Positions 42,285-51,510 are shown, counted from the stretch's first letter. The stretch is DNA of 64,000 nt from an uncultured Stenotrophomonas sp. (GCA_913775725.1 CAJYNG010000018.1:186001-250000); one strand, 5' to 3'. Numbers and translations are program-made. The notes: generated by a model from the letters alone, not told the origin.

Positions 42285-43570
42285 TCCCGCTTTCTCCGTC
42301 TACCTCCCGCACGTCGGGCTTCCTGGCCGGCGCCTATACGGTGGCGCTGGGGGCATTGCCGACGCTGTTGATGCTCACCATGGAAGGCGGCAGCGCAGGC
42401 TTCTATCTGGTGATCCTGCTGTCGCTGATCCTGCTGCTGATGCCCTCGGCATCACCGGCCCTGCTGCCGGGCGCCGTTCGTCGTTATGCCTGGATGGGCA
42501 TCGGCATGGGCGTGATGCTGGTGGGTGTTCTGGTCAGCCTCGGTGTGCATGGCATCTGGAAGGGATCGGAGGTCGAAAAAGCGGCGCGCCTGCTGTCGAT
42601 GCTGTTGATCCTGTTCGCCGCGCTGCGGGTGCCACGCAGGATCCTTGGGCGCGCCCTGTTGGGAACCCTGCCCGCAGTGTGGTCGGCAGCGGTGATCATT
42701 GGCTGGCTGGCGCTGGAAACCGGCGCGCGGCCGGCCACCCAGCAGTTCAACGCGGTGACCTACGGTGACCTGACCCTGTTGTTTGGTGTGTTGAGCCTGT
42801 TGTCACTGGGCCTGCCGGTGACCCGCTTTACCCGCATCGAGGCGACGCTGAAGCTGCTGACCGGCATCCTGGGCCTGATTGCGTTCCTGTGGACGCAGAC
42901 CCGCGGTGGCCTGCTGGCGATTCCCTGTTTCCTGCTGATCGGCCTGCTGGTGATGGGGCGTCGGCTTGGCCGCATGAAGATCCTGCTGGGCCTGGTACTT
43001 GCGGCGGGCGTAGGCATTGTCGCCACCCATGATGGCGCGCTGCGCGATCGCATCGATGCCGGCGTGAACGAGTACGGTGATTGCAGTGCCGACCACCTGG
43101 CCGATACTTCGGTCTGCATCCGCCTGCAGTTGTGGAGCGCGGCGGGCTACATGATCCGTGAGCAGCCCGTGTTTGGTGTCGGGGGCGGCAACCGCTTCCG
43201 CCAGGAACTGGAACGGCTTGCCGAACAGGGCAAGGTCTCGGCGATGGTCGCGCGTGATTTCGGCGAGACCCACAACGACCTGCTGTACTTCCTGGCCACC
43301 TACGGTGTGCTGGGCGGGCTGGGGCTGGTGCTGGTGTACCTGGCGCCCGCACTGGTGTTCCTGCCACGCCTGTGGCGTGGCGACGAGCGATCGCGGTTGC
43401 ATGCCGCTGCAGGGTTGAGCATCTGCGTGGCCTTCGCCGTCTTCGGCGTTACCGAGATGATGCTGCGTGACATGCGCACCGCGTCGTTCTATGCCGCCTG
43501 GGTCGCACTGCTGCTGGCGCTGTCCGAGCCACGCCGCAGCGATCAGCGCGAGCCCAGCACCGCTTCGTAG
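42281..43570 (+). CDS. O-antigen ligase / Wzy_C family membrane protein
   Basis: 429 residues, 10-12 membrane segments. The Wzy_C signature is the periplasmic loop with FGVGGGNRFRQELERLAEQG and GETHNDLLYFLATYGVLGGL; the H-N-D motif is the hallmark of WaaL/PglL-type ligases and Wzy-like polymerases. GLIAFLWTQTRGGLLAIPCF (T-R-x-x) precedes it. Start is GTG 42281, within a GTGA overlap with a short ORF. It either ligates O-antigen to lipid A-core or polymerises it; family alone cannot decide. Its 3' end overlaps the convergent GT4 gene by 28 bases. Confidence 0.88.
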   Translation: MIPLSPSTSRTSGFLAGAYTVALGALPTLLMLTMEGGSAGFYLVILLSLILLLMPSASPALLPGAVRRYAWMGIGMGVMLVGVLVSLGVHGIWKGSEVEKAARLLSMLLILFAALRVPRRILGRALLGTLPAVWSAAVIIGWLALETGARPATQQFNAVTYGDLTLLFGVLSLLSLGLPVTRFTRIEATLKLLTGILGLIAFLWTQTRGGLLAIPCFLLIGLLVMGRRLGRMKILLGLVLAAGVGIVATHDGALRDRIDAGVNEYGDCSADHLADTSVCIRLQLWSAAGYMIREQPVFGVGGGNRFRQELERLAEQGKVSAMVARDFGETHNDLLYFLATYGVLGGLGLVLVYLAPALVFLPRLWRGDERSRLHAAAGLSICVAFAVFGVTEMMLRDMRTASFYAAWVALLLALSEPRRSDQREPSTAS

Positions 43571-44664
43571 CTGGCCAGGGTCGCATCGGCGAAGGTCTGC
43601 AGGCCGAACGCGGCTTCTGCATGGCGGCGGGCGGCCACGCCCATCGCCGCCAGGGCCTGGCGTTGTTCGTACATTGCCTGCAACTGCGCCGCGATGGCGG
43701 CCACGTCACGGGTGGGTACGACCCAGCCATCGACGCCCTGCTCGATGTTCTCCGGCAGACCCGCATAGTCACTGACCAGCATCGGCCTGGCGCTGGCCAT
43801 CATTTCGCGGCAGGCGAAGGAGATCGTTTCGATGTCGTTGGACAGCACGAAGCCGACGTCGCCGGCGGCGATCAGCGGGCGCGTATCGGTCAGCAGACCG
43901 GTGAAGTGCACCTGCGCTGCGACCTCGCCGAGCGCCTGCACCTGTTCGCGCTGCTGCGCGTTGGGCAGGTGTCCGGCCACCGCCATGTGCACGTGTGGGC
44001 GGATGGCATCGGGCAGCAGGGCGATGGCCTGCGCAAGGTCGATCCAGCCCTTGTAGTCGTCAGTGCCGGCATTGCTGACCAGCACCAGGGCATCCGGATC
44101 CTGGGTCCATTGCTGCCGCATGGCCTGCCCGGCGTCGGCGGCCATCGGTGCAAAGCGGGCCAGGTCGACGCCGTTGCGGACCACGTCGATCGGACAGCGG
44201 CGGTATGGGCCCTGTTCCAGCAGCCGCCCGGTATGGGCCGATACTGCGATCACGCGATCGGTGGCCCAGCGCGCACGGAACGCATTGCCCAGGGTGTTGG
44301 TCGGCTTGCTGTTGTGCTTGGTGAGGATGATCGGCGGGCGGCGCATGCCGAGCAGGCCCTGCATCACGAAGCGGTGATCGCGTGCGCCGTTGACGTGGAC
44401 CAGGTCGATGCCCTCGTCCTGCACCAGGCGGCGCAACGCGCGCTGTTCGGCCAGTTGCTGGGGCAGGGTCGGCAGGCCGCTGCCGAAGGCCATCGGCAGC
44501 GCGGTCGCGATGCCCTCTTCGGCAACGGTGCGCAGCAGGCGGCTGTCGGCGGGGGCAGCGACATGGAGCGTGTGCTGGCCATGCAGGGCCCGCGCCAGGG
44601 ACACGATGTACGTGGTGTGGCCGCCACCGTCGCCGTAGTGGAAGTTGGTGTACAGGATTTTCAT
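43543..44664 (-). CDS. Glycosyltransferase, family 4 (GT-B)
   Basis: 373 residues, soluble cytoplasmic or membrane-associated. N-domain: KILYTNFHYGDGGGHTTYIV (glycine-rich acceptor side), VHVNGARDHRFVMQGLLG. C-domain: VRNGVDLARFAPMAADA, LVLVSNAGTDDYKGWIDLAQ and the nucleotide-sugar E-x7-E region FACREMMASARPMLVSDYAG with LPENIEQGVDGWVV. It probably adds a sugar to lipopolysaccharide core or O-antigen. Its 3' end overlaps the convergent O-antigen ligase-like gene by 28 bases; a GT2 gene lies just upstream on the same strand. Confidence 0.9.
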   Translation of the reverse strand: MKILYTNFHYGDGGGHTTYIVSLARALHGQHTLHVAAPADSRLLRTVAEEGIATALPMAFGSGLPTLPQQLAEQRALRRLVQDEGIDLVHVNGARDHRFVMQGLLGMRRPPIILTKHNSKPTNTLGNAFRARWATDRVIAVSAHTGRLLEQGPYRRCPIDVVRNGVDLARFAPMAADAGQAMRQQWTQDPDALVLVSNAGTDDYKGWIDLAQAIALLPDAIRPHVHMAVAGHLPNAQQREQVQALGEVAAQVHFTGLLTDTRPLIAAGDVGFVLSNDIETISFACREMMASARPMLVSDYAGLPENIEQGVDGWVVPTRDVAAIAAQLQAMYEQRQALAAMGVAARRHAEAAFGLQTFADATLASYEAVLGSR

Positions 44665-44707
44665 GGGGGATCTTCGGGCAACGCGTGGTCAGTGTGACAC
44701 AGCCGGC

Positions 44708-45526
44708 TCAGGACCGTTCCGCAGGTGCGACCGGGTCGGCCACCGCCTGGCCGTTGCCCAGCATCCACAGCATGATGGTCTTCTGCCGCACGTAGTTGGC
44801 GCGCACATAGGCGTAGACCAGGCCATGCCAGCCATCGCGGAAGCCGCCGCGGAACAGGAAGCCGCGCCAGAACCGCCAGGCCGGGGCCAGCACCAGCTTG
44901 CCCAGCGTGGCCCGCTTGCCGCGTGCGAACTCGTGCTCGGCCATCATCCGCGAGTACTTCTCGGTCTTGGCCAGCTGCTGCTGCAATGACCGGTACGGGT
45001 AATGGATCAGGTCGCCGCGCAGGGTGCCCACACTGCCGTCGACACTGGCCGCCTCGTGGATCTCGCGCTTGCCGCGCCAGCCGCCCTGGCGGCGGTCGAA
45101 CAGGCGCATTACCCGGTCCGGGTAGGCGTTGCCGTGGCGCAGGAACTTGCCGAAATACTCCGACAGGCGGGCGAAGCGGAAGCCGGCGTGGCCGCTGAAG
45201 CCGCCGTCACGGGCCTGTTCGATGGCCGTGCGCAGCTCCGCGCTGATGCGCTCGTCGGCATCCAGGCACAGCACCCAGTCGTGGCTGGCCTGCTCCACGC
45301 AGAACGCCTTCTGGCTGCGGAAACCCTCGAACGGGCGCTGCAGCACCCGGGCGCCGGCGGCCTCGGCGATGGCCACCGTGGCATCGGTGGAATACGAGTC
45401 CACCACCACGATCTCATCGCAGAAGGCCAGCGAGGCCAGGCAGTCGCCGATGCGCCCAGCCTCGTTGAACGCGATAATGCACGCCGAGATGCGAGGCCGT
45501 TCGATGGGAGCGGTCGTGGAGGACAT
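44708..45526 (-). CDS. Glycosyltransferase, family 2 (WaaE/KdtX-like)
   Basis: 272 residues, GT-A fold. The nucleotide-binding start is ISACIIAFNEAGRIGDCLAS, followed by EIVVVDSYSTDATVAIAEAA and the D-x-D region DWVLCLDADERISAEL. The later motif PDRVMRLFDRRQGGWRGKRE is typical of the WaaE/KdtX group that adds beta-glucose to heptose in lipopolysaccharide core. ATG 45526 shares bases with the divergent start of the CDP-glycerol-phosphotransferase-like gene (ATG 45525-45527 on the other strand). Confidence 0.9.
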   Translation of the reverse strand: MSSTTAPIERPRISACIIAFNEAGRIGDCLASLAFCDEIVVVDSYSTDATVAIAEAAGARVLQRPFEGFRSQKAFCVEQASHDWVLCLDADERISAELRTAIEQARDGGFSGHAGFRFARLSEYFGKFLRHGNAYPDRVMRLFDRRQGGWRGKREIHEAASVDGSVGTLRGDLIHYPYRSLQQQLAKTEKYSRMMAEHEFARGKRATLGKLVLAPAWRFWRGFLFRGGFRDGWHGLVYAYVRANYVRQKTIMLWMLGNGQAVADPVAPAERS

Positions 45527-45527
45527 G

Positions 45528-46583
45528 ATGGCCGGGTACCTGTTGTTTGCGACGGAGCGCTATGCGCTGCCTATTCTCGCCCCGTTGGCGCAGGCCTTGC
45601 ACGCCTCCGGGCAGGAAGTCGCTGCCTGGTTCGAGGACGGCGCAGCCGGCAGCAGCCTGCCGGGGGTGCCCAACGTCGGCCTGAAGCAGGCTCTGGCGCT
45701 GCGCCCGCGGGCAGTGTTCAGCGCCGCCAACTGGGTGCCGACCTTCCTGTCCGGGGCCAAGGTGCAGCTGTTCCATGGCTTCAACGTGGAGAAGCGGGAC
45801 AGTGCGCGCGGCCACTTCCGGGTGCGTGGCATGTTCGACCTCTACTGCACGCAGGGGCCGGCCACTACCGCACCATTCCGCGAGATCGCTGCCCTGCAGG
45901 GCCATTTCGCGGTGGCAGAGACCGGCTGGCCGAAGCTGGACCCGCTGTTCCGCGACGATGGTGGCGAGAGCTCCGCGCTGCGAGTGGCGGCAGGTGGGCG
46001 TCCGGTGATCCTGTTTGGCTCGACCTTCACCGAGCGGCTCAGTGCGGCCCCGCACCTGCATGCGCAGATCGCCGCCGACATCGCCGCAGGTGACCATTAC
46101 TGGCTGCTGACCCTGCACCCCAAGTGCCCGCCGGAACTGTTCGAGCGCTACCGCGCGCTGGCCGGAGCCAATGCCCGGTTCATCGAGCCGGAACAGGTGA
46201 TGGCCGCGCAGCGTGCCGCCGACGTGCTGGTCTCGGATACCTCGTCGATCGTTTCGGAGTTCATCGTCCAGCACAAGCCGGTGGTGACTTTCCGCAACCG
46301 CGTGCCGAAGCCGCACATGATCGATTTCGACGACCCGGCGCAGCTGCCGGCGATGCTGCAGCGCGCGCTGCATCCGGACGCCGCGCTGCAGGCGGAGATC
46401 GTGCGCTATGCCGATGCCATCCACCCGTACCGTGATGGCCGTTCCAGCGATCGGGTGATCGCCGCGACCGAGGATTTCCTGTCAGGCGAGATGGGCGCGC
46501 TGCGGCGCAAGCCGTTCGGCACCTGGCTGCGTGATCTGCAGATCCGCAAGGACCTGGGCTACTGGGGCCCGTCGCAGCGCTGA
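45528..46583 (+). CDS. CDP-glycerol glycerophosphotransferase-like protein
   Basis: 351 residues. It contains the Glyphos_transf (TagB/F-like) core: VQLFHGFNVEKRDSARGHF (H-G pattern), CTQGPATTAPFREIA, LLTLHPKCPPELFERYRAL, and LVSDTSSIVSEFIVQHKPVV (the S-D-x-S-S-x-x-x-E motif). KPHMIDFDDPAQLPAMLQRA follows. Such enzymes add glycerol- or polyol-phosphate to glycans; in Gram-negatives they modify LPS or capsule. Start 45528 is placed 5 bases after GGAGG (45518-45522); ATG 45525 is also possible. It is divergent from the GT2 gene with no gap and is followed by a SMAG dimer. Confidence 0.87.
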   Translation: MAGYLLFATERYALPILAPLAQALHASGQEVAAWFEDGAAGSSLPGVPNVGLKQALALRPRAVFSAANWVPTFLSGAKVQLFHGFNVEKRDSARGHFRVRGMFDLYCTQGPATTAPFREIAALQGHFAVAETGWPKLDPLFRDDGGESSALRVAAGGRPVILFGSTFTERLSAAPHLHAQIAADIAAGDHYWLLTLHPKCPPELFERYRALAGANARFIEPEQVMAAQRAADVLVSDTSSIVSEFIVQHKPVVTFRNRVPKPHMIDFDDPAQLPAMLQRALHPDAALQAEIVRYADAIHPYRDGRSSDRVIAATEDFLSGEMGALRRKPFGTWLRDLQIRKDLGYWGPSQR

Positions 46584-46593
46584 TGGGTGTGAT

Positions 46594-46672
46594 GTAGAGC
46601 CGAGCCTATGCTCGGCTGTGGCAAGCCGAGCATAGGCTCGGCTCTACAGTAGATGCACGCCATGCGTGGATG
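46594..46672. repeat. SMAG dimer plus a second GTAG palindrome
   Basis: GTAGAGCCGAGCCTATGCTCGGCT and its facing copy (46594-46647) form a perfect 54-base inverted dimer. A third element GTAG + ATGCACGCCATGCGTGG (46649-46672) of the other stem class follows directly. It lies between convergent genes. Confidence 0.88.
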
Positions 46673-46678
46673 CCCGAA

Positions 46679-48223
46679 TCACCAGCGCAGTTTGCGCCGC
46701 GCCAGCGCGGCCGCCAGCTGTTCCATCACCTGTTGGGCCTGTGCCTGCGGCAGATGGTGCAGTGTCAGCGCCACGTCGCCATGCGCACCGGCAGTATCCA
46801 GCTGCAGGCTGCTGGTGCCGAGCAGCTTGTCCAGCGGTGAACGCTGCAGGCGCAGGCCCTGCACCTTGTCCAGTTCGGCCCAGCGCCACCAGCGCTTCCA
46901 CCAGCCGCCGCGCACCGCCACGTAGTGGTCATCCAGGTACCAGCCCATGCGCGCCATCTGCCGGTGCGCCACCAGCAGGGCTACCGGTAACCAGGCCAAT
47001 ACCACCAGCCCCCATCGGCCCCAGCGCCAGTACGCGGCCGCAGCCAGCAGCGGCACCAGCACCAGCGCGCCCAGGCACAGCCGCCACCAGCCGCGCTGCG
47101 GAATGGCGTGCCACTGCAGCGGCGGCCACTGCAACTGTGGCAGCAGGTGCTGCACCAGCTGCTCGCAACGCGTACTTGACGCCAGCGGCGCCAGTTCGCG
47201 CAGGGCGCGGTCCTCATCGCGCGCAGGGCCACCGGCGGCGCTGTCGATGCGCAGCTGGCGCAGGCCGAACCAGCGGTGCAGGGTGCCTTCGCGCAGCGTC
47301 CAGGCCTGGATGCGACGACGCGCCACGCTGCTGCGGGTGCGGCTGAGCAGGCCGGCCGACACGGTCAGGCGGCGCTCCTGCTCACTGAGGGTGAAGCCGT
47401 GGTAGCGCAGCAGGGTCAGCACCACCGACAGCGCACGCAGCGCCAGCCAGCCCAGCAACAGCGCTGCGGCCAGCAGCAGGAAGGCGCCGGCCACGCCCGG
47501 ATGCAGGTGGCTTGCATAGCCGAAGGCCTCGCGACCGCCGCGCTGCAGGGCAGCGTCCATCACCGGTCGCGGCACGGTCTGGAACAGAACGCCGAACGCG
47601 GCGATCGCCAGCGCCCAGCCGCGGTTGGAGAGCAGGCCCATGCGCACCACGTCCCAGCTCGACAGTCGCAGCAGCACACGCTCACTGTCGGTGTCGGTGT
47701 CGAGCACCTGCCCGGAGGTGACCGCGTCAGCGGCCTGAGGCGCCTGCCCACGCTGGCGCACCAGCCGTTCCAGCGCCAGTGCCTGATCCAGCTTCAGTAC
47801 CCGCATCTCGGCTTCCGGGCGCACGCCACCGGCCGATTCCAGGCGCAGCTCGGCCACGCCGAACAGGCGGTGCAGCGGGTTCTGCCGCACTTCCACGTTG
47901 TGGATGCGGGCGAACGGGATCTCGCGGCGGTTGCGTGCCAGCAGGCCACTGCGCACGGTGATCGCATCGCTGCCGATGCGGTAGCGGTAGCTGAGGTACT
48001 GCAGCACCGATACCAGTACCAGTGCTGCGATCGCCGACAGCGGGATCAGCTGCGCCCACATCGGGTCGCGGTCGCCGCGCTGGCCGAACACCAGCAGCGC
48101 AACCAGTGGCAGGAAGTAGTGGCGCAGCTGCATCAGCAGCACGAACAGCCATGACCACGGGTGCAGGCGATGATCCTCGCCACCATTGGGCGGCGACGCG
48201 GGCAGGGGCGGCGGCGGGCTCAC
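46679..48223 (-). CDS. PH-domain membrane protein (YdbT-like, bPH2 repeats)
   Basis: 514 residues. There are two or three repeats of two membrane segments plus a bacterial PH (DUF304/bPH_2) domain. The first starts WSWLFVLLMQLRHYFLPLVA, followed by YRYRIGSDAITVRSGLLARN and RREIPFARIHNVEVRQNPLH. The later ones have FTLSEQERRLTVSAGLLSRT with RSSVARRRIQAWTLREG, and MGWYLDDHYVAVRGGWWKRW with ELDKVQGLRLQRSPLDKLLG. Start is GTG 48223 in a GTGA overlap with the preceding gene. The YdbS/YdbT pair is a conserved two-gene unit of unknown function in membrane stress. Confidence 0.9.
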   Translation of the reverse strand: MSPPPPLPASPPNGGEDHRLHPWSWLFVLLMQLRHYFLPLVALLVFGQRGDRDPMWAQLIPLSAIAALVLVSVLQYLSYRYRIGSDAITVRSGLLARNRREIPFARIHNVEVRQNPLHRLFGVAELRLESAGGVRPEAEMRVLKLDQALALERLVRQRGQAPQAADAVTSGQVLDTDTDSERVLLRLSSWDVVRMGLLSNRGWALAIAAFGVLFQTVPRPVMDAALQRGGREAFGYASHLHPGVAGAFLLLAAALLLGWLALRALSVVLTLLRYHGFTLSEQERRLTVSAGLLSRTRSSVARRRIQAWTLREGTLHRWFGLRQLRIDSAAGGPARDEDRALRELAPLASSTRCEQLVQHLLPQLQWPPLQWHAIPQRGWWRLCLGALVLVPLLAAAAYWRWGRWGLVVLAWLPVALLVAHRQMARMGWYLDDHYVAVRGGWWKRWWRWAELDKVQGLRLQRSPLDKLLGTSSLQLDTAGAHGDVALTLHHLPQAQAQQVMEQLAAALARRKLRW

Positions 48224-48720
48224 AGGGCGTCGGCGTCCTGGTCGAGCTGATGGGACAGGGTGTCGCGCAGGCGCTCGGCGTCGGCCTCGTCCAGGCCGCT
48301 CACGGTCACTGCGCTCATGCGGGTACCGGCGGTGTGCACGATCAGTGTGGCCAGGCCAGCGCGGCGCTCCAACGGGCCCCGGCGCAGGTCCAGGTGCTGT
48401 ACGCGCGAAATGGGAATGCGCGTCTCCAGTTGCCACATCAGGTCGCGGCGCAGGCCGAGGCCCTGTGCGTCCAGCCGCCAGCGGGTGCGGGTCAGGCGCC
48501 GGCGGCCCAGCCACGCACCGAAGACGATGCCGAGCAGCAGCCCAAGGGCGGCAGTCCACAGGCCGCCGGGCAGATCGAAGAACCATGCGGCCGCGGCCAG
48601 TGGCAGGCCCGGCACGAACAGACCACCGAAAGCGCCTTCCAGTGCAGCGAGACGGGCGGCGCGTTGCGGCAGCGACTGCCAGGCATCGGTGGGCGGGGAG
48701 GTCAGGGGAACGTCGGTCAC
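48220..48720 (-). CDS. PH-domain membrane protein (YdbS-like)
   Basis: 166 residues. Two membrane segments (GAFGGLFVPGLPLAAAAWFF, LWTAALGLLLGIVFGAWLGR) are followed by one bPH_2 domain: RWRLDAQGLGLRRDLMWQLE, IPISRVQHLDLRRGPLERRA, ATLIVHTAGTRMSAVTVSGL. Start is GTG 48720 with GGAG 6 bases upstream; the frame runs to an ATG at 48768, giving an unlikely low-complexity extension. It overlaps the YdbT-like gene by 4 bases, so both are translated together. Confidence 0.9.
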   Translation of the reverse strand: MTDVPLTSPPTDAWQSLPQRAARLAALEGAFGGLFVPGLPLAAAAWFFDLPGGLWTAALGLLLGIVFGAWLGRRRLTRTRWRLDAQGLGLRRDLMWQLETRIPISRVQHLDLRRGPLERRAGLATLIVHTAGTRMSAVTVSGLDEADAERLRDTLSHQLDQDADAL

Positions 48721-48795
48721 GCGGGCTCCGTCAGGCGGCAGGGCGGGCGATGGCGGCCGAGACCGCACCGCGCAGACGGTAGCAGGTCGGCTGTG

Positions 48796-49932
48796 TTACT
48801 GGGCAGCCTGGATCAGCGCGTCCACATCCAGCATGTGGCCGGCGCGGTCGGCCTTGGTGCGCAGGTAGTGCTCGTTCTCGGCGGTGATCTCACCGGTGAC
48901 CGGAATGCAGTCCAGCACTTCGATGCCGGCGTTGCGCAGCCGCTGTGCCTTGGTCGGGTTGTTGCTGAGCAGGGCCACACGCGAAATACCCAGGCCATGC
49001 AGCATCGCCACCGCGCTGCCGTAGCGGCGCTCGTCGGCACCGAAGCCCAGCTGTGCGTCGGCGTCGATGGTGTCCAGGCCGTCGTGCTGGTAGCCGTAGG
49101 CGCGCATCTTCGCGGCGATGCCGGTGCCGCGTCCTTCCTGGTCCAGGTACAGCAGCACGCCGCCGCCCAGTTCCTTCAGCTTGCGCAGGCCACGCCGCAG
49201 CTGGTCGCCGCAGTCGCACTTGAGCGAGCCGAACAGGTCACCGGTCAGGCACGAGGAGTGCACGCGCACCGGCACCACCGCCGACAGGTCCGGCTCACCG
49301 ACGATGATCGCCACCTGGTCGCGCTGGGCCACGCCACCGCGAAACACCGCGAAGGTGGTCATGCCGACATCGCGCAGCGGTACTGGCGAACGTGCCACCA
49401 GTTCGTAATCGTGGGCCGCATGGGCCGCGCCTTCGGCGAGGTCGCACAGGGCCACTTCGGCAGCACCGTCGAAGGTGCGGTCATCGGCGTCCAGGCGCAC
49501 CGCCACCATGGCCGGCAGCAGCAGGCCGAGGCGGGCCAGTTCCACGGCGCCTGCATCGAAGGCGTCACCGGCGCTCCAGCCGTCCGGCATCGGGCCGGGC
49601 TCGCGCAGGTAGCCCAGCGAGGGCAGGGCATCGAAGGCAACGCCGGCCAGCGGCAGGCGCGCGCCTTGCGGTGCCTCCACGCCAAGCACGCGGGCGCGGG
49701 TGGCGGTCAGGAACAGGTAGTGGCGTTCGCACGCGGCGCTGGCGAAGGCGGCGAAGCTGCTGGCGGTGGCGCTGTCCAGCGCGATTACCGCCAGGCGCTG
49801 GCCCTGGCCATCGTGGAGCAGGACCGGGCGACCGGCGCGCAGTTCGGCCACCGCGCGTTCGCAGCGGATCGCGGCCGGATCGCCGAACAGGGAAGAAGCA
49901 GCAGGCATGGCAGGACCGGGGGAGGCGGACAT
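48796..49932 (-). CDS. ribA: GTP cyclohydrolase II with a degenerate N-terminal RibB-like domain
   Basis: 378 residues. The C-terminal half (~180-378) is GTP cyclohydrolase II, first step of riboflavin synthesis: VHSSCLTGDLFGSLKCDCGD (three zinc-binding Cys), VLLYLDQEGRGTGIAAKMRA and SNNPTKAQRLRNAGIEV. Residues ~15-180 align in size with the 3,4-dihydroxy-2-butanone-4-phosphate synthase half of RibBA but lack its acidic catalytic motif (D-R-E-x-E/D), so this half is probably inactive or structural. RibB must be encoded elsewhere. In-frame ATG 49908 is an alternative start. Confidence 0.88.
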   Translation of the reverse strand: MSASPGPAMPAASSLFGDPAAIRCERAVAELRAGRPVLLHDGQGQRLAVIALDSATASSFAAFASAACERHYLFLTATRARVLGVEAPQGARLPLAGVAFDALPSLGYLREPGPMPDGWSAGDAFDAGAVELARLGLLLPAMVAVRLDADDRTFDGAAEVALCDLAEGAAHAAHDYELVARSPVPLRDVGMTTFAVFRGGVAQRDQVAIIVGEPDLSAVVPVRVHSSCLTGDLFGSLKCDCGDQLRRGLRKLKELGGGVLLYLDQEGRGTGIAAKMRAYGYQHDGLDTIDADAQLGFGADERRYGSAVAMLHGLGISRVALLSNNPTKAQRLRNAGIEVLDCIPVTGEITAENEHYLRTKADRAGHMLDVDALIQAAQ

Positions 49933-49997
49933 CGAAGTCTCTATGGGGGCTCCAGCGTCGTATTCAACGTGCTGCGGCCAGCGGTCGCAGGCGGCCG

Positions 49998-50918
49998 TCA
50001 GTGCGGGTGTTCCTCAGTCGCGTACGGGTCTTCCTCGCCGCTGCCCGGTGGCCGCAGCGTATAGCGCTTGTAGGTCCACTGGTACTGGGCCGGGTCCCGG
50101 CGGGCGATGCGCTCGATGCCGGCATTGAGGGCGGTAGCGGCCACCTGCGGGTCCGGGTCTGCCACGGCCGGGTCGGTCGGCTCGATGTGCAGCGCAAATT
50201 CCATGTCCGGCCCGATGCGCTCGCACCAGCCATACAGCACGGTGGCGCCGGTGCGCTCGGCCAGCCGGTTGACCAGGGTCATGGTCAGCGCCTGCACGCC
50301 GAAGAACGGCACGAACACGCCATCGCCGGCCTTGGGCTGCTGGTCGGGCAGGATGCCGGTGGCGCCGCCGTCCTTGAGCACCTTGAACAGCTGGCGTACG
50401 GCCGGGCCCTCGGCGCGCACCTGCTGCACGTTCTGGCCGCCCCGCACCAGCTGCAGGAAGGCATCGCTGGCCTCGTCCTCCGGCGGCTTGTAGACGATGG
50501 CGATCTGCCCGCGCGAGGCCAGCCACTGGTTCAGCAACTCCCAGTTGCCGAAGTGCGGCGCGGCCACGATCACGCCCTTGCCGCTGGCCAGGGCTGCGTC
50601 GTACAGGGCCTCGCCGTGGCGCTGCTTCAGATGCAGGCGCAGGTTGTCGGCCGGCCTCTGGCTCCACAGGCGCAGGGTCTCGATGGCCTGCAGCGCGGTG
50701 GAGCGCAGCAGATCGCGGTGCAGGCGATCGCGTGCACCGCTGCCCAGCTCCGGGTAGGCCAGTTCCAGGTTGCGCCGGGTGACGCGACTCTCACGGGCGT
50801 TGAGATTGATCCACGCCCACGCCAGGGCGCGCGCGAACCCCCGCAGCAATGGCCAGGGCAGGCGAGCGAACAGGGTGGTGGCGCGATAGACCAGCCGGGC
50901 TTTGCGTTGCGGATTCAT
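49998..50918 (-). CDS. LpxL/LpxM-type lauroyl/myristoyl acyltransferase
   Basis: 306 residues, membrane-associated. It belongs to the lipid A biosynthesis acyltransferase family (HtrB/MsbB). Visible: an N-terminal hydrophobic helix ([20 protein letters not shown]), [14 protein letters not shown], the catalytic H-x4-D/E motif in [20 protein letters not shown], and [20 protein letters not shown], which carries the glycerol-phosphate-binding pocket. The C-terminus [20 protein letters not shown] is the family R-W-x-Y-K-R-F/Y signature. It adds secondary acyl chains to lipid A, or acylates a related lipid. It is divergent from dtd. Confidence 0.9.
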   Translation of the reverse strand: MNPQRKARLVYRATTLFARLPWPLLRGFARALAWAWINLNARESRVTRRNLELAYPELGSGARDRLHRDLLRSTALQAIETLRLWSQRPADNLRLHLKQRHGEALYDAALASGKGVIVAAPHFGNWELLNQWLASRGQIAIVYKPPEDEASDAFLQLVRGGQNVQQVRAEGPAVRQLFKVLKDGGATGILPDQQPKAGDGVFVPFFGVQALTMTLVNRLAERTGATVLYGWCERIGPDMEFALHIEPTDPAVADPDPQVAATALNAGIERIARRDPAQYQWTYKRYTLRPPGSGEEDPYATEEHPH

Positions 50919-50979
50919 CGGCGCCAGTTTAGCCAAGGGCGCTGCTATCGTGGCCGGCCCTGTTCATTGGAAGCCCACG

Positions 50980-51420
50980 ATGCTCGTCCTGATCCAGCGT
51001 GTCAGCCAGGCTGCCGTCCATGTCGATGACGAGGCGGTGGGGCAGATCGGCCCGGGCCTGCTGGCGCTGGTGGGCATGGAGCCGGGCGATACCGAGGCCC
51101 AGCTGCAGCGCATGGCCGAGCGCCTGCTGGGCTACCGGGTGTTCGCCGACGAGGCCGGGAAGATGAACCGGTCGCTGCGCGACACCGGCGGCGGCCTGCT
51201 GCTGGTCAGCCAGTTCACTCTGGCGGCCGACACCCGTTCGGGCATGCGGCCCAGCTTCACCCGCGCCGCGCCGCCAGACGAGGCTGAACGCGGGTTCAAT
51301 CGATTTGTCGAGATATGTCGTGAAAATCACGCACCAGGGGTGGAAACGGGCCGATTTGGTGCCCATATGGTCGTCAGCCTGGTCAATGACGGTCCCGTGA
51401 CCTTCCTTCTCAGGCCCTAG
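50980..51420 (+). CDS. dtd: D-aminoacyl-tRNA deacylase
   Basis: 146 residues, homodimeric. It hydrolyses D-amino acids mischarged on tRNA. Signatures: [20 protein letters not shown] at the N-terminus, the S-Q-F-T-L motif ([20 protein letters not shown]) and the C-terminal G-x-P-V-T/E motif [12 protein letters not shown] with FGAHMVVSL. Start 50980 gives the normal N-terminus. It is followed by rpoD after 90 bases; rpoD has its own promoter. Confidence 0.96.
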   Translation: MLVLIQRVSQAAVHVDDEAVGQIGPGLLALVGMEPGDTEAQLQRMAERLLGYRVFADEAGKMNRSLRDTGGGLLLVSQFTLAADTRSGMRPSFTRAAPPDEAERGFNRFVEICRENHAPGVETGRFGAHMVVSLVNDGPVTFLLRP

Positions 51421-51458
51421 GCCGCCGGGACCACCGCCCGGCAGGCCGGGCCCCGGGC

Positions 51459-51467
51459 TGGTATAAT
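51459..51467 (+). promoter_or_regulatory. Extended -10 promoter of rpoD
   Basis: TG-G-TATAAT (51459-51467) is a perfect -10 hexamer with the extended TGn motif. There is no good -35 match in the GC-rich stretch upstream. Transcription would start near 51474, giving a ~37-base leader to ATG 51511. Confidence 0.65.
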
Positions 51468-51510
51468 GCTACGTTCCCTATTTCTCCCTAGCCGGTGGCG
51501 CGAGCACTAC

